Below, piece after piece: positions 51,393-61,797 of a DNA stretch of 64,000 bases. The notes beneath the pieces are model-generated. The model was not told the DNA's origin and ran no database searches. It worked only from the letters and a program-made list of their open reading frames with translations. Within the stretch, counting starts at the first letter, position 1, and the number at the start of each line of letters is the position of its first letter. The translations under genes and the position numbers were made by a program. The DNA comes from Bacillus sp. sid0103. GTDB lineage: Bacteria > Bacillota > Bacilli > Bacillales_B > DSM-18226. Location of the stretch: positions 310,001 to 374,000 of the forward strand of contig NZ_JAHUWN010000002.1 in the NCBI RefSeq assembly GCF_019219025.1, read 5' to 3'.

Positions 51393-52721
51393 TTACTGTA
51401 CTTTTGAAAAAGTGGACTTACTTTGATTACGAGCCTTATCCATTAGAATAACTTCTAATGTCGAACCCTTTTTTTGCGGTTTAATGGTTGCTTTATACAC
51501 GCCGCTACTATTGGTGGCAGCCATGCCCACCAAAGTGGAACCGTTAAATATATAAACGGTAGTCCCTTTTTCTGCTTTTCCGGTCACCGTAGTAGAGGTA
51601 TTTGTTATCTTATTAACGATTGCTGCAGATGGAGGTATTTTATCGACAACTGTGACAATGGTACTTTGGCTCCGGTTACCAGCACGATCAGTTGCATATG
51701 TAGTTAAGATCGTTCCAGCTTTCTTGATGGATGTAAATTTAATCGTGAAGTATCCTGTACTAGATGCAGTGGTTTGGCCTAAGACGGTTTTCCCTTGTTT
51801 CATGACTACTTTAGATCCAACCTCTGCTTTTCCTCTGATAATATTCTGATTGTTACCAATAGAATATACGGTGGGTTTGCCAGGAGCGGTTTTATCAATC
51901 ACCGTGACGGTTGCGCCACTGCTCAGATTTCCAGCTTTATCTCTGGCGTAAACAGTTAATTTTGTCCCTGCTTTTTGTTTGGGAATCGTTACACTGTAAG
52001 TTCCATTTGACAATGCGGTTCTTCTTCCAATGGTCGTGCTGCCTCTGTTCACACTTACAGTTGAATAGGCTTCTGCTTTCCCTTTTACAGTAGTGTTCAT
52101 ATCGCTAACAGTATTGACTGTTGGCTTTGATGGAGGAGTTTTATCAGGAGCAATGTAGAAAGGATTTTTCACTTTAAACTGGGTAACATCCGAGTAATAT
52201 TCATCGTCACTATATTCCGAGATTCCAAATCTTAAATAGATATAGGGCTCGTTTTGATAAATTGATTTCGGGACATAAGAGCTTAAGCTAGATGAAGTAG
52301 AACCGATCGTATCAAATTCTGTGTAATCGATAAATTCTAATGTGCCTGTATTATCTTTTAGAAACTCAACCGTATAAATAGAGTCCTTTAAATAGGCATA
52401 ATCTGTATAATCCAAGATCTGAACATTCATATCTGTGGACGAATAATTTGACACGGATGCAAAGTAAATATCATGGGATGTATCATAACTATCCCACAAA
52501 GTATCTACATAAGAACCGTTTGTTTTTAAAGGATAATCCGCCGGGCTGTTTGTTTGTTTAATAGATAGCGATTTTTTAGGTAAGTTCTCTGGAAGAATAT
52601 TAGTACTTAATTTACTGCTCAGACTTTTTTCAACTTGTTTCATTTCCTGTCCATGTGCATTTAAAGGTATTGCCAAGATTAATAGTACTAATAAAAAAAA
52701 CGACATCTTTACACTCTTCAT
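51393..52721 (-). CDS. Secreted protein with three Ig-like repeats
   Basis: 442 residues, ATG behind GAGGGG. Signal peptide ending near AHGQ. Residues 30-195 form a unique beta-rich domain (TNGSYVDTLWDSYDTSHDIY) with no family I recognise. Residues 200-442 are three Ig-like repeats of about 78 residues (VKGKAEAYSTVSVNRGSTTI, IRGKAEVGSKVVMKQGKTVL, VTGKAEKGTTVYIFNGSTLV), clearly homologous to those of the M30-like protease encoded next to it. Possibly a cell-wall or matrix adhesin that works together with the protease. Both genes point the same way. Confidence 0.82.
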   Translation of the reverse strand: MKSVKMSFFLLVLLILAIPLNAHGQEMKQVEKSLSSKLSTNILPENLPKKSLSIKQTNSPADYPLKTNGSYVDTLWDSYDTSHDIYFASVSNYSSTDMNVQILDYTDYAYLKDSIYTVEFLKDNTGTLEFIDYTEFDTIGSTSSSLSSYVPKSIYQNEPYIYLRFGISEYSDDEYYSDVTQFKVKNPFYIAPDKTPPSKPTVNTVSDMNTTVKGKAEAYSTVSVNRGSTTIGRRTALSNGTYSVTIPKQKAGTKLTVYARDKAGNLSSGATVTVIDKTAPGKPTVYSIGNNQNIIRGKAEVGSKVVMKQGKTVLGQTTASSTGYFTIKFTSIKKAGTILTTYATDRAGNRSQSTIVTVVDKIPPSAAIVNKITNTSTTVTGKAEKGTTVYIFNGSTLVGMAATNSSGVYKATIKPQKKGSTLEVILMDKARNQSKSTFSKVQ

Positions 52722-53041
52722 TTTATCATCCCCTCGTTACTATAATACTAGATTCATTGGCCTGATTCTAGTTATTTTGGAAAAAATAGCCATCAATTCA
52801 TTCGCATTAGTACAAAAAATATCCTCCATTTCCATTTAATATTTAAAGGAGTTTTCCCCCCTACCCCCAAAATCTTTAATTGATTATCTAAGTTTTTAGG
52901 TGGTAGTCAATTTTTGTCGAATAATCTATTCGCCATATGAGTAACATTTAGCATCGCTTCCGTTCAACGTTTCAGTCCATTTTTTAAAGATAATATGAAT
53001 CTATTAAAATAGAACGACACTACCCTATAGGAGGAGTCTGA
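52722..53041. other. Divergent intergenic region
   Basis: AT-rich 320-base gap between two divergent genes. It holds a C-rich tract (CCCCCCTACCCCC) near 52857 and TAATAT near 52990 as possible -10 of the plus-strand gene. I see no gene or repeat. Confidence 0.3.
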
Positions 53042-56000
53042 GTGAATCGAGTTTTTAGATGGATTGTTAGATCATTGTTTTCCCCAGTCACTGGAAGTTC
53101 AGGCGCAGTGGCAAGTACACTTGGGTTTTTCCTGGGATTTTTACCGTTAGATAGTGTAAGAATTCCATTGTTACTTGTTCTTTCACTTTTGTTGCGGCTA
53201 AATATCATCGCCTTATTCCTTGGAACCTTGATTCCGATTTTTATTCCAAAGATGAATCATTTACCCGTCCTAGATTTAAGTCGTTTCGAAGATTTCTGGT
53301 TCATTTCGACCCTAAAATCTAAAATACACTTTTCACAAACCACGGCATCAGCGGCCCTAGGAGGATTAATTGGTCTTGTCTGCTATTTTTTCTTCCACTG
53401 GTTTTACAATTTAGGGCTGAAAAAGAGGGAAGGAAATCAAGAACATGTTTTTCTTGATCCCGCCAAAAGACGCTGGTCCATTATAAAACGAATGAGTGTA
53501 GGCTTTACTGTATTCATTATTTTAGTATCAACTATTTTTATTGAAAGCCTTAATACGAACCCAGAATTTCCTGAGCTACAATTGAAAAATAGCGAAGCAA
53601 AGAGCGGAATCGAGCCGATTAATAAAACCTTCAGCGAAGAACAACTCGCCACACAGGTGCAAAAAACGAATCCTTCCCCTCTTATTCAAAAAAATATCGG
53701 GCAATTGAACAAAAAACAAGAAGTTTATGGTTTTTACGTCAATTGGGACAAAAACAGCCATACTTCTTTTAAAAAGAATATCGATTCTATTACAACATTA
53801 GTACCGGAGTGGCTGCAGCTTACTCCTAGCCTTACCCTTAAAACCAGCACGGACGGCTCTATTAGGGCAAAGGCCAAAGCACATAATATAAAGATTCTTC
53901 CATTAGTGAATAATTTTATGAATAATAAATGGGATGGCGAAGCTCTTCACCGGTTATTTACTACTCCGGGCGCTGAAGATCTTTTTATTAAAAATATGCT
54001 GGAATACGTGAGAACAAATGACTTTGACGGAATCAATATAGACTTTGAAGAAATCCATCAAAATGACAAAGACCATTTCACTGATTTTATGGATAAAGTT
54101 TATGAAGCATTTCATCCACATGGTCTCATGGTTACACTGGATGTTCCGCCGAAGAATAATAGTTTTAACTATCCTGCTTTAGCAACTAACGTTGATCGGA
54201 TGTTTGTCATGCTATATGACCAGCACCACTCCATGGGTAAACCTGGACCAATCGCTCCATCTGCTTGGGTAAGGGATAGCCTAAACCAACTCAATATTCC
54301 TTCTGAAAAATTGATTGTGAGTTTAGGAAGCTTTGGTTACGACTGGGAAGAAAACTCCAATCAGCCCGCAGATGCGATGACATTTGGGGATATCATGGAT
54401 ATGGGGATGGGAACCAACCTCCAAATTCATTGGAGTAAGCAAATAGGCAATCCTTATTTACGGTACAAAAGAAACGGAAAAAACCATACGGTTTGGTTTT
54501 TAGATGCGGCTACATTTTATAATCAAATGAAGATAGCGATGGATCACGGATCAAAAGGTATAGCGGTTTGGCGGCTTGGTTCTGAAGATCCTTCTATCTG
54601 GAATTACTTGAATAAATCAAAGGAAATGCTGGATCCTTCCAATGCCCTTAAAACCTTGGTCAGCCCGAAGCCTGTTCACTATACAGGTGCAGGGGAGATT
54701 TTAAGAGTTGCCTCTCAATTAGAAGAAGGCAAGAGAACGATTCAATTGGATTCACTCGGTATGATCCAAACCGAAACCTATCTGAAATTACCAAAGCCTT
54801 TTGAGATCGTACGGTATGGCAAACCTAAAGCGAAGGAAATCGTCCTTTCCTTTGATGACGGTCCGGATCCAACCTATACACCACAAATATTGGACATTTT
54901 GGACAAGAATCATGTAAAAGGGACCTTTTTTATCCTTGGAGAGAACGCGATGCAGCATCCAGGACTGGTTAAAAAGATGTATAAACAAGGCCATGAAATT
55001 GGCAACCATACCTTTACCCATCCTAATATAGCAACCATCACACCTTTGCAAACAAGAATGGAGCTAAATGCGAATCAGCGTTTATACCAAGAGATTACGG
55101 GACATTCGATGACCCTGTTCCGCCCGCCATATGTAGCTGATGCGGAACCAAGCACAAGGAGCGAACTGGAGCCTATAGTGAGAGCACAAGATATGGGCTA
55201 TACGACGGTCGGTGAATTAATTGACACGGATGATTGGCAAGGACTTTCTAGTAATGAAATTGTGAAGCGGGTATTGAATCAGGTGCAAGAAGGAAATGTA
55301 ATTTTGATGCACGATGCTGGCGGTGACCGCTCTAACACGGTTAAAGCCCTACCCATTATCATTAAAGAACTCAAACAGCGCGGTTACACATTTACCACCA
55401 TTGGTAATCTGATTGGAAAAAGTGAAAGCCAAATTATGCCTTCTGCTAGTCAGGACAACCCTTATTTGGTCTATGACAAAGCGGTATTCAAGGTCATCCA
55501 AGGCTGGCACTTAGGATTAAGCTTTCTGTTCTACTCAGCGATCGTGATCGGAATTTTGCGCCTGGCTGTCTTCGTTTTCCTATCGAGAAAGCAGGTAAAA
55601 AGGTATAAAGAAACCGAGATTGATCCTTCCTTTACACCTTTTGTCAGTGTCGTGATTGCTGCCTATAATGAGGAAAAAGTCATTTGCAAAACAGTCGATT
55701 CTATTTTATCGAGCGATTACCCAGCTTTTGAAATACTGATTATTGACGACGGTTCAAAGGATGATACGGCTGTAGTCGTTCAAGAAACTTATGCAAACCA
55801 TCCACTCGTCAGATTAATCAAAAAACCCAATGGAGGAAAGTCTTCCGCGGTGAATCTTGGTTTTAAAGAAGCAAACGGGGAAATCGTCGTGGCACTTGAT
55901 GCTGATACCCTCATCGCTGAAAATGCGATTTCATTGCTTGTTAACCATTTTAAAAATGAAAATGTTGCTGCGGTTTCAGGTAATGTGAAGGTCGGCAATA

Positions 56001-56734
56001 AGGGGAACCTCCTGACAAACTGGCAGCATATCGAATATGTGACAGGCTTTAACCTAGAAAGAAGGGCATTTGCAGCACTCAATTGCATTACAGTTGTACC
56101 AGGTGCAATCGGAGCCTGGAGAAAGACAGCGGTAGAGGAAGCAGGATATTTTCAAGAAGATACACTGGCAGAGGATACCGATATCACTCTTACTCTTTTA
56201 CGCCAGGGAAAAACGATTGAATTTGAAGAAAAGGCTTATGCCTATACAGAAGTGCCAGAAGATATTAAAAGTCTGGCAAAACAGCGTTACCGGTGGGTTT
56301 ATGGTACTTTACAATGCTTATGGAAACATCGGGATGCTTTATTCAATAAAAAACATAACTCATTAGGATATATCGCCCTTCCTAATATGTGGCTTTTCCA
56401 ATATATTTACCAAACCATTTCGCCTATTGCAGATCTATTGTTCATTATCGCCCTTTTTAACCCGCACCCTGAAAAAGCAGCGATTGGATTTATTCTTTTT
56501 TACTTGCTGGATTTCTGTACTTCTCTATATGCGTTTCGATTGGAGAAAGAAAGTCCAAAACCACTTGGTTCATTGTTTTTACAACGAATCTTGTATAAAC
56601 AACTGATGACTTATGTGGTGGTAAAATCCATCTTCTCGGCAATTAAGGGAGTAACCGTTGGTTGGGGTAAACTAAAACGCAAAGGGAATGTAACACAGGA
56701 AACCTCTATTGTGAAGGTGAACGAAAATATGTAA
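53042..56734 (+). CDS. DUF2062-GH18-polysaccharide deacetylase-GT2 fusion
   Basis: 1230 residues, GTG behind TAGGAGGAG. Order: residues 1-135, DUF2062-like membrane region with about four segments; 155-175, another segment; 220-530, GH18-type hydrolase with DGINIDFE at 329-336 (catalytic E336; the usual first Asp of DxDxE is N332); 595-790, NodB deacetylase with FDDGPD at 604-609, HTFTH ligands near 659-663 and RPPY; 820-850, transmembrane segment; 855-1090, family 2 glycosyltransferase with DADT, EDTD and Q1081-R-Y-R-W; then more transmembrane segments. It would synthesise, deacetylate and trim a beta-linked amino-sugar polymer at the membrane, like PgaC plus PgaB/IcaB in one chain. Product not known. 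Confidence 0.88.
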   Translation: MNRVFRWIVRSLFSPVTGSSGAVASTLGFFLGFLPLDSVRIPLLLVLSLLLRLNIIALFLGTLIPIFIPKMNHLPVLDLSRFEDFWFISTLKSKIHFSQTTASAALGGLIGLVCYFFFHWFYNLGLKKREGNQEHVFLDPAKRRWSIIKRMSVGFTVFIILVSTIFIESLNTNPEFPELQLKNSEAKSGIEPINKTFSEEQLATQVQKTNPSPLIQKNIGQLNKKQEVYGFYVNWDKNSHTSFKKNIDSITTLVPEWLQLTPSLTLKTSTDGSIRAKAKAHNIKILPLVNNFMNNKWDGEALHRLFTTPGAEDLFIKNMLEYVRTNDFDGINIDFEEIHQNDKDHFTDFMDKVYEAFHPHGLMVTLDVPPKNNSFNYPALATNVDRMFVMLYDQHHSMGKPGPIAPSAWVRDSLNQLNIPSEKLIVSLGSFGYDWEENSNQPADAMTFGDIMDMGMGTNLQIHWSKQIGNPYLRYKRNGKNHTVWFLDAATFYNQMKIAMDHGSKGIAVWRLGSEDPSIWNYLNKSKEMLDPSNALKTLVSPKPVHYTGAGEILRVASQLEEGKRTIQLDSLGMIQTETYLKLPKPFEIVRYGKPKAKEIVLSFDDGPDPTYTPQILDILDKNHVKGTFFILGENAMQHPGLVKKMYKQGHEIGNHTFTHPNIATITPLQTRMELNANQRLYQEITGHSMTLFRPPYVADAEPSTRSELEPIVRAQDMGYTTVGELIDTDDWQGLSSNEIVKRVLNQVQEGNVILMHDAGGDRSNTVKALPIIIKELKQRGYTFTTIGNLIGKSESQIMPSASQDNPYLVYDKAVFKVIQGWHLGLSFLFYSAIVIGILRLAVFVFLSRKQVKRYKETEIDPSFTPFVSVVIAAYNEEKVICKTVDSILSSDYPAFEILIIDDGSKDDTAVVVQETYANHPLVRLIKKPNGGKSSAVNLGFKEANGEIVVALDADTLIAENAISLLVNHFKNENVAAVSGNVKVGNKGNLLTNWQHIEYVTGFNLERRAFAALNCITVVPGAIGAWRKTAVEEAGYFQEDTLAEDTDITLTLLRQGKTIEFEEKAYAYTEVPEDIKSLAKQRYRWVYGTLQCLWKHRDALFNKKHNSLGYIALPNMWLFQYIYQTISPIADLLFIIALFNPHPEKAAIGFILFYLLDFCTSLYAFRLEKESPKPLGSLFLQRILYKQLMTYVVVKSIFSAIKGVTVGWGKLKRKGNVTQETSIVKVNENM

Positions 56735-56738
56735 TGTC

Positions 56739-56770
56739 GGTCTTTCCCATTTGGGAAAGACCCTTTTTTA
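56739..56770 (+). terminator. Rho-independent terminator of the GT2 fusion gene
   Basis: GGTCTTTCCC / GGGAAAGACC with loop ATTT and T6 tail, five bases after the stop codon. Confidence 0.88.
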
Positions 56771-56827
56771 TACAGAAAAAAAGGGGTGAAATGGGTAACT
56801 AGTACGTATATTTAGAGACGCACTTTC

Positions 56828-57566
56828 GATGAAGGACAAAATCTATTAAGATGTCTGTTGAACTGTCCTTCATAACACTGATGAAGGACAAAAACTATTA
56901 AGATATTTAAAGAACTGTCCTTCATTTCGCCGATGAAGGACATTAACTATTAAAATATTTAAAAAACTGTCCTTCATACCACCGATGAAGGACAAAAACT
57001 ATTAAGAGATATAAAAAACTGTCCTTCATACCACCGATGAAGGACAAAAACTATTAAGATATATATAAAACTGTCCTTCATACCGCCGATGAAGGACAAA
57101 ACCTATTAAAATATTTAAGAAACTGTCCTTCATACCACCGACGAAGGACAACACCTAATAAGATATATAAAAAACTGTCCTTCATTCCACTGATGAAGGA
57201 CAATAACTATTAAGATATTTAAGAAACTGTCCTTCATACCACCGATGAAGGACAAAACCTATTAAGATATTTAAGAAACTGTCCTTCATACCACTGATGA
57301 AGGACAAAAACTATTAAGATATATAAAAAACTGTCCTTCATACCACCGATGAAGGACAAAAACTATTAAGATATATAAAAAACTGTCCTTCATACCACCG
57401 ATGAAGGACAAAAACTATTAAGATATATAAAAAACTGTCCTTCATACCACTGATGAAGGACAAAACCTATTAAGATATATAAAAAACTGTCCTTCATACC
57501 ACTGATGAAGGACAAAACTCAATTATATTCCTGATGAATTGTCCTTCATAAAATTAATGAGGGACA
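56828..57566. repeat. Array 6: 52-bp intergenic repeat, fifteen units, word ATGAAGGACA/TGTCCTTCAT
   Basis: GATGAAGGACA begins at 56828 and then every 52 bases to 57556, fifteen units without any indel. Each unit has the inverted word TGTCCTTCAT about 34 bases on, giving a possible hairpin with an AT-rich loop (ACTATTAAGATATATAAAAA). The spacer between units is ACCACC-like. It fills the convergent gap between the GT2 fusion gene and the Thr/Lys-rich protein gene. Confidence 0.96.
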
Positions 57567-57706
57567 AAAACTACATTGCACCTGATTGGATAGATTTTTT
57601 TATGTGTGAATTAACGAGTGAATTCATAGGTGTTTTTGTATGAGTATTAGTCCGTCTGCACCTCAAAATGAAACCTGTTACTCTTTCAGTAATCCTTTTG
57701 AAATCA

Positions 57707-58420
57707 TTACATTTTCTTTCCATTGTTTTCATTTGTAGCCTTACGGTTCGCAGCTCTTTCTTTTGCTGCTTGAGAAACTTGTTGTCCACTGTTAGTTTTA
57801 GTTGTAGCGGCACTTTTTGAATTAGTTTTTGTTGTTGCTGTACTTGTTGTTTTAGTTTTCTTCGTTGTACTTGGTGCTTTTGCGCTTGTCACGGGTTTCG
57901 TGGTTGCAACAGGCTTTGTAGTTGCAACAGGCTTTGTGCTTGCAGCAGGCTTTGTGGTAGCTGCAGGCTTTGTGATTGCAACAGGCTTTGTGGTTGGACT
58001 TGTTGTATTCGGTCTCGTCGACGTGGGTTTACTCGTTGTTGTTGGTGCTTTTGCGCTTGTCACAGATATCGCATGCGTTGGAGTTGTTGTCTCATTCGTA
58101 TTAGCAGGAGTTGTTGTCGTTATATTGCTGGATTTTTCCGTATCGGTTTGAATGGCTGCTTGAGCCATATTGTTATTTTTTAAAGATACTTCGATAGCTG
58201 CAATATCATGGTTTTTCACATTCGTTGTTGGCGTTTGATCTTTCACCTTTTTTTCTACTTGGTTAACTACATCCGCTTTTTTCCGGTCTGCGGATATCGG
58301 TAAAGCAATCTCTTTTGCTAATCTTTTAAGAGGTTGTTCAGCTAACAAAGCGTTGGCGATAGAAAACGTAACAGATCCCGCTAATACCATGGAAAGGGCT
58401 CCCTTGGTTAGTTTGTTCAT
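57707..58420 (-). CDS. Secreted Thr/Lys/Ala/Pro-rich low-complexity protein
   Basis: 237 residues, ATG behind GAGGGG. Signal peptide (MNKLTKGALSMVLAGSVTFS). The centre (about 105-210) is built from short repeats of TTKPVA/TTKPAA and KTKTTST type, the end is basic (AAKERAANRKATNENNGKKM). No catalytic domain is visible. Such stretches occur in wall-spanning linkers and in proteins that bind anionic polymers. It lacks an LPxTG motif. It is monocistronic, facing array 6. The family is unknown; part of its length may vary between strains because of the repeats. Confidence 0.7.
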   Translation of the reverse strand: MNKLTKGALSMVLAGSVTFSIANALLAEQPLKRLAKEIALPISADRKKADVVNQVEKKVKDQTPTTNVKNHDIAAIEVSLKNNNMAQAAIQTDTEKSSNITTTTPANTNETTTPTHAISVTSAKAPTTTSKPTSTRPNTTSPTTKPVAITKPAATTKPAASTKPVATTKPVATTKPVTSAKAPSTTKKTKTTSTATTKTNSKSAATTKTNSGQQVSQAAKERAANRKATNENNGKKM

Positions 58421-58544
58421 GTTATTCCCCTCGTATTTGTGTGTGATTATATTAATAGAATACTTAATAGAATACGAACGAACCAGAATGTCTTATGGGG
58501 GTAGTAACCTTATCTTGTTTTTTATCGAACTCCTGATAGCTCTC

Positions 58545-58584
58545 AAAAAAATCCCCAACAGCGATTATGTTGGGGATTTTTTTA
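58545..58584. terminator. Bidirectional terminator
   Basis: AAATCCCCAACA / TGTTGGGGATTT with T7 on both strands; it ends the RND gene on the minus strand (stop at 58593). Confidence 0.88.
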
Positions 58585-58592
58585 AATGTGCC

Positions 58593-60074
58593 TCACATCA
58601 AATCAGATGAAACTGCACTGCTACTGAGTTTCTGCTTTTTTACTTTCCTGAAATGGAACAGTTCGTAGAACGTCGGAATGACAATCAGTGTCAGTAATGT
58701 AGACACAATCAGTCCAAAAATAACTACGACGGCAAGGCCTTTAGAAACAAGATTCATGCTCATGCCAGATTCGTGCGTGAATAGTAACGGAACCATCGCA
58801 AAAACGGTGGCGAGCGCTGTCATCAAGATTGGACGGAGGCGAACGCTTCCTGCTTCCATAATGGCTTCCCTGATGGTCATGCTAGTTTCGTTATGGCGGA
58901 TTCGGTCCACCAGAACAATGGCATTGGTCACGACGATTCCCACGAGCATCAGCATGCCGATTCCGGACGAAATGTCGATGCTGGATTTTGATACTACTAA
59001 TCCTAAAAGAGATCCAATTGCGGCAAGTGGCAGGGTTAATAATATAGCAATACTTGCCCGGAAAGATTTTAAGGTTACTAGCAGAATCATAAACACAATA
59101 CCGATTGAGAACAAGGCGAGCTTCGCAAGTTCCTGTAAATCATCAGAGGACTGCATGGCAGAACCGGTGATTTCCGCGCTGGTTTCATCGCCGAATGTGT
59201 TGTCTTTTTCCCAAACTACTAATTGTTTTTTAATTTCGCCTGTCACATCCACCATTTTCTTCGGATCGACAGCAGCGCTTACCTGAAGATAATGATGCCC
59301 GTCTTTGGAATAAAGGGTGCCCGGCTGATTGGATTCTTCAATTTTAGCAATCTCTGACAACTGAACCGGTCCATCCGTCGTCATCAATTGCAGCTGTTTC
59401 AAATCATCTGCCGTTTTAATTTCTTTAAGCGCCCCGAGTTTTACCATCGTGGTCCGACCATCAATTTTCACGCTTCCAATCACGGCCGGGTCGATCATAC
59501 TATGAAGCGACTGGGCAATTTCTTGTGCGTTTGAAAGGGTTGGGTTCACTGTAATGGTCACGGTTGGCTTTTTATCTTCATCATTGGTTTCCACCTTTTG
59601 AACGCCATCAATGCTCGTGAATTTTTTCTTGATTTTATCCGCTGCTGATTTTATGTCATCCTCATTTTTTCCGATGACATCCACGGATACCTTGGTTGTT
59701 TTCTCTCCCATGAGTCCAGCGGTGCTGGCCGTTAACTCTGCTCCTGGGAATTGATCTTTTTCCTTGCGCAGATCCTGAACGATTTTAGCAGAATCCGCTC
59801 CTTCTTTCAAAAAGACCATAAACTGGACTTGGTTCGCATCCTGAAGTTCGCCGAACTGTGCCGCATCGGCATTATTTCCGACTTGGACGATGTGATTTTT
59901 GACCCCGTCTGCTTTTGAAAGGATCGTTTCCATTCTTGTTAATCCGTCTTCGATATCCTTAAATTGGGTTCCATTTTGATAGCGTAGCAGCAACGATATA
60001 GGCGCTGTCTTTTTGGTCGACCGAGCCTTTTGGCATGGTGGCAAAAAGTCCAATCGAGCTAATGACCACGACAA
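58593..60074 (-). pseudogene. RND efflux permease, C-terminal part (separated by frameshift)
   Basis: This frame gives the second half of an AcrB/SwrC-type transporter: the second porter region (VEKVETNDEDKKPTVTITVN and similar), then transmembrane segments 8-12 with SSGIGMLMLVGIVVTNAIVL, VLVDRIRH and RLRPILMTALATVFAMVPLL. Its first 30 codons are out-of-frame sequence; true homology begins at LRYQNGTQFKDIEDGL near 59990. The N-terminal half is in another frame (59959-61620) and the two join if one base is removed near 59980-60005. No internal start with a ribosome binding site is apparent. Confidence 0.8.
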
Positions 60075-61620
60075 CCGAGATGAGGATCGGCAGCCATTTA
60101 TGGTTGAGTGACCAGCGCAGAACAGACGGATAGAACGAACCGTTTTTGTGTTCTTTGACCTTCACTTTTTTCATCATTCGTCCGCTGAGCGCTGGAACAA
60201 CGGTCAGAGAAACCAGCAAGGAAGAAAGCAGTGAACAAGTAATCGTAATCGCAAATGGCGCAATTAAATCTCTTAAACTACCAGAAGCAAGCATCATCGG
60301 AAGAAACACTGCTACCGTGGTAAGAGTAGATGACGTAATGGCAGCCGCCACTTCTTTTACAGCTTCCACAATAAAGGCTGGTGTCAGCTCATTGCCCCGT
60401 TTTCTTCTGTAAATGTTCTCGACTACCACAATACTGTCATCCACGAGCCGCCCGACCGATACCGCGATTCCGCCTAGGGTCAGGATGTTCAGAGTTACAC
60501 CAAAGAAAGACAGTAAAATCATCGTGATGCAGAGAGAAAGCGGGATGCTGACAATCGTGATGAGTGTCATGCGGAAGCTTTTCAGGAACAGCCAGATAAT
60601 CAATGTGGCAAATAAAGCCCCTGTCAGTACTTCTCGTGTCATCGAATTAATCGAATCAAGGACCGTATCCGCTAAATTAATAAACACTGTGGCGGTCAGC
60701 GTTCCTTTATAATCCTCGTTAATCTTCTTGGCAGCATCAGCTACTCCCTTGCCCACCGTTACCGCATTACTGGTTGAATCCTTCTGTGCAATGACTTCGA
60801 TGAAATTCTTCCCATTCATATGCGTAATGCTGGTCGTATCCTTTTCCATTGTCACGTCAGCTACATCTTTCAGCTTAGTGGCTGCGTTCAACTGAAGGTT
60901 TTGCACATCCTCAAGGCTCTCCATTTTTCCTGTCACGATAATGCTCGTCGCCTCGTTTTCCAAGGTTTGTTCTCCAACAGCGACCGATGCATTTCTTCCT
61001 TGGAGGATGGTATACAGTTTTTCGAGAGAGATTTTGGCAGCGGCAAGTTTGGCCGGGTCTACCTTAATCATGACCTGTTGGTCTTTGCCTCCGTAGGTCA
61101 TGACATTACCAACGCCCTTGATGCCTTTTAGCACCGGAAGGATTTCGTTTTCGACGAGATTCAATTCCTTGTTCCCGATTTCCTGATCAAAGGAAAGTCC
61201 TATGTACACGACTGGAATCTGGGATGTATTGAGTAGCACAACATACGGTTTCATAACTCCAGGTGGCAGATTAACCGTCGAGATGTTTTCTTGAATCTGC
61301 TGCTTGGCTTCTTTCAGATTTGTGCCGGATTCAAATGTCACCGTCATCTGAGAAAAGTTGTTGCCCGTTTCCGCCACGACATTTCGTTTCCCTTTGATAC
61401 CGGTTAATACCTTCTCAATGGGCTGTGTGACCTGTTCATCCATACTAACTGCGTCCATGCCGTTACCTACCACCGAAATCGTCACATACGGCTGGTCTGC
61501 TGACGGCATGAGTTCCATCGGGATATTCGTGTAACTGAAAATCCCAAAAATTAAGGAGGCAATCACAGAAAAAACGAGAGCCGCTCTATTCCGCAATGCC
61601 CATTTAGTGAACCAAGTCAT
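59959..61620 (-). pseudogene. RND efflux permease, N-terminal part (frameshifted)
   Basis: About 553 residues from ATG at 61620 (MTWFTKWALRNRAALVFSV), with GGAGG upstream. It has the first transmembrane segment, the porter domain (TISVVGNGMDAVSMDEQVTQ) and segments 2-7, with the characteristic VGRLVDDSIVVVENIYRR (essential Asp pair of TM4) and a long loop. Homology ends at SVDQKDSAYI near 60000; what follows (VAATLSKWNPI) is out of frame. Joined with the downstream part it would make about 1010 residues, the usual RND length in bacilli. Family members export amphiphilic compounds or lipopeptides such as surfactin. Confidence 0.8.
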
Positions 61621-61797
61621 AAATAACCTCCAAATATATAAATTTGTCAAACTAGGAAAATTATACCTCTCACCACAATGTTTTACATCATAAATTTTGG
61701 AAATTTATATAAAAATTACAATATTGTAATCTTTCCTTCATCTTGGAACACTAACTTGTACCCGTGAACAAGGTCCTATGTGAATAAAGCCTGGATT

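Noticed and set aside
56828..57566. CRISPR array
   Set aside because: Spacers are as conserved as the word within the array, the unit is internally inverted, and no cas genes are present.
57900..58151. 83-residue Val/Gly/Ala-rich plus-strand frame
   Set aside because: It is the complement of the Thr/Lys/Pro-rich repeats of the 57707-58420 gene.
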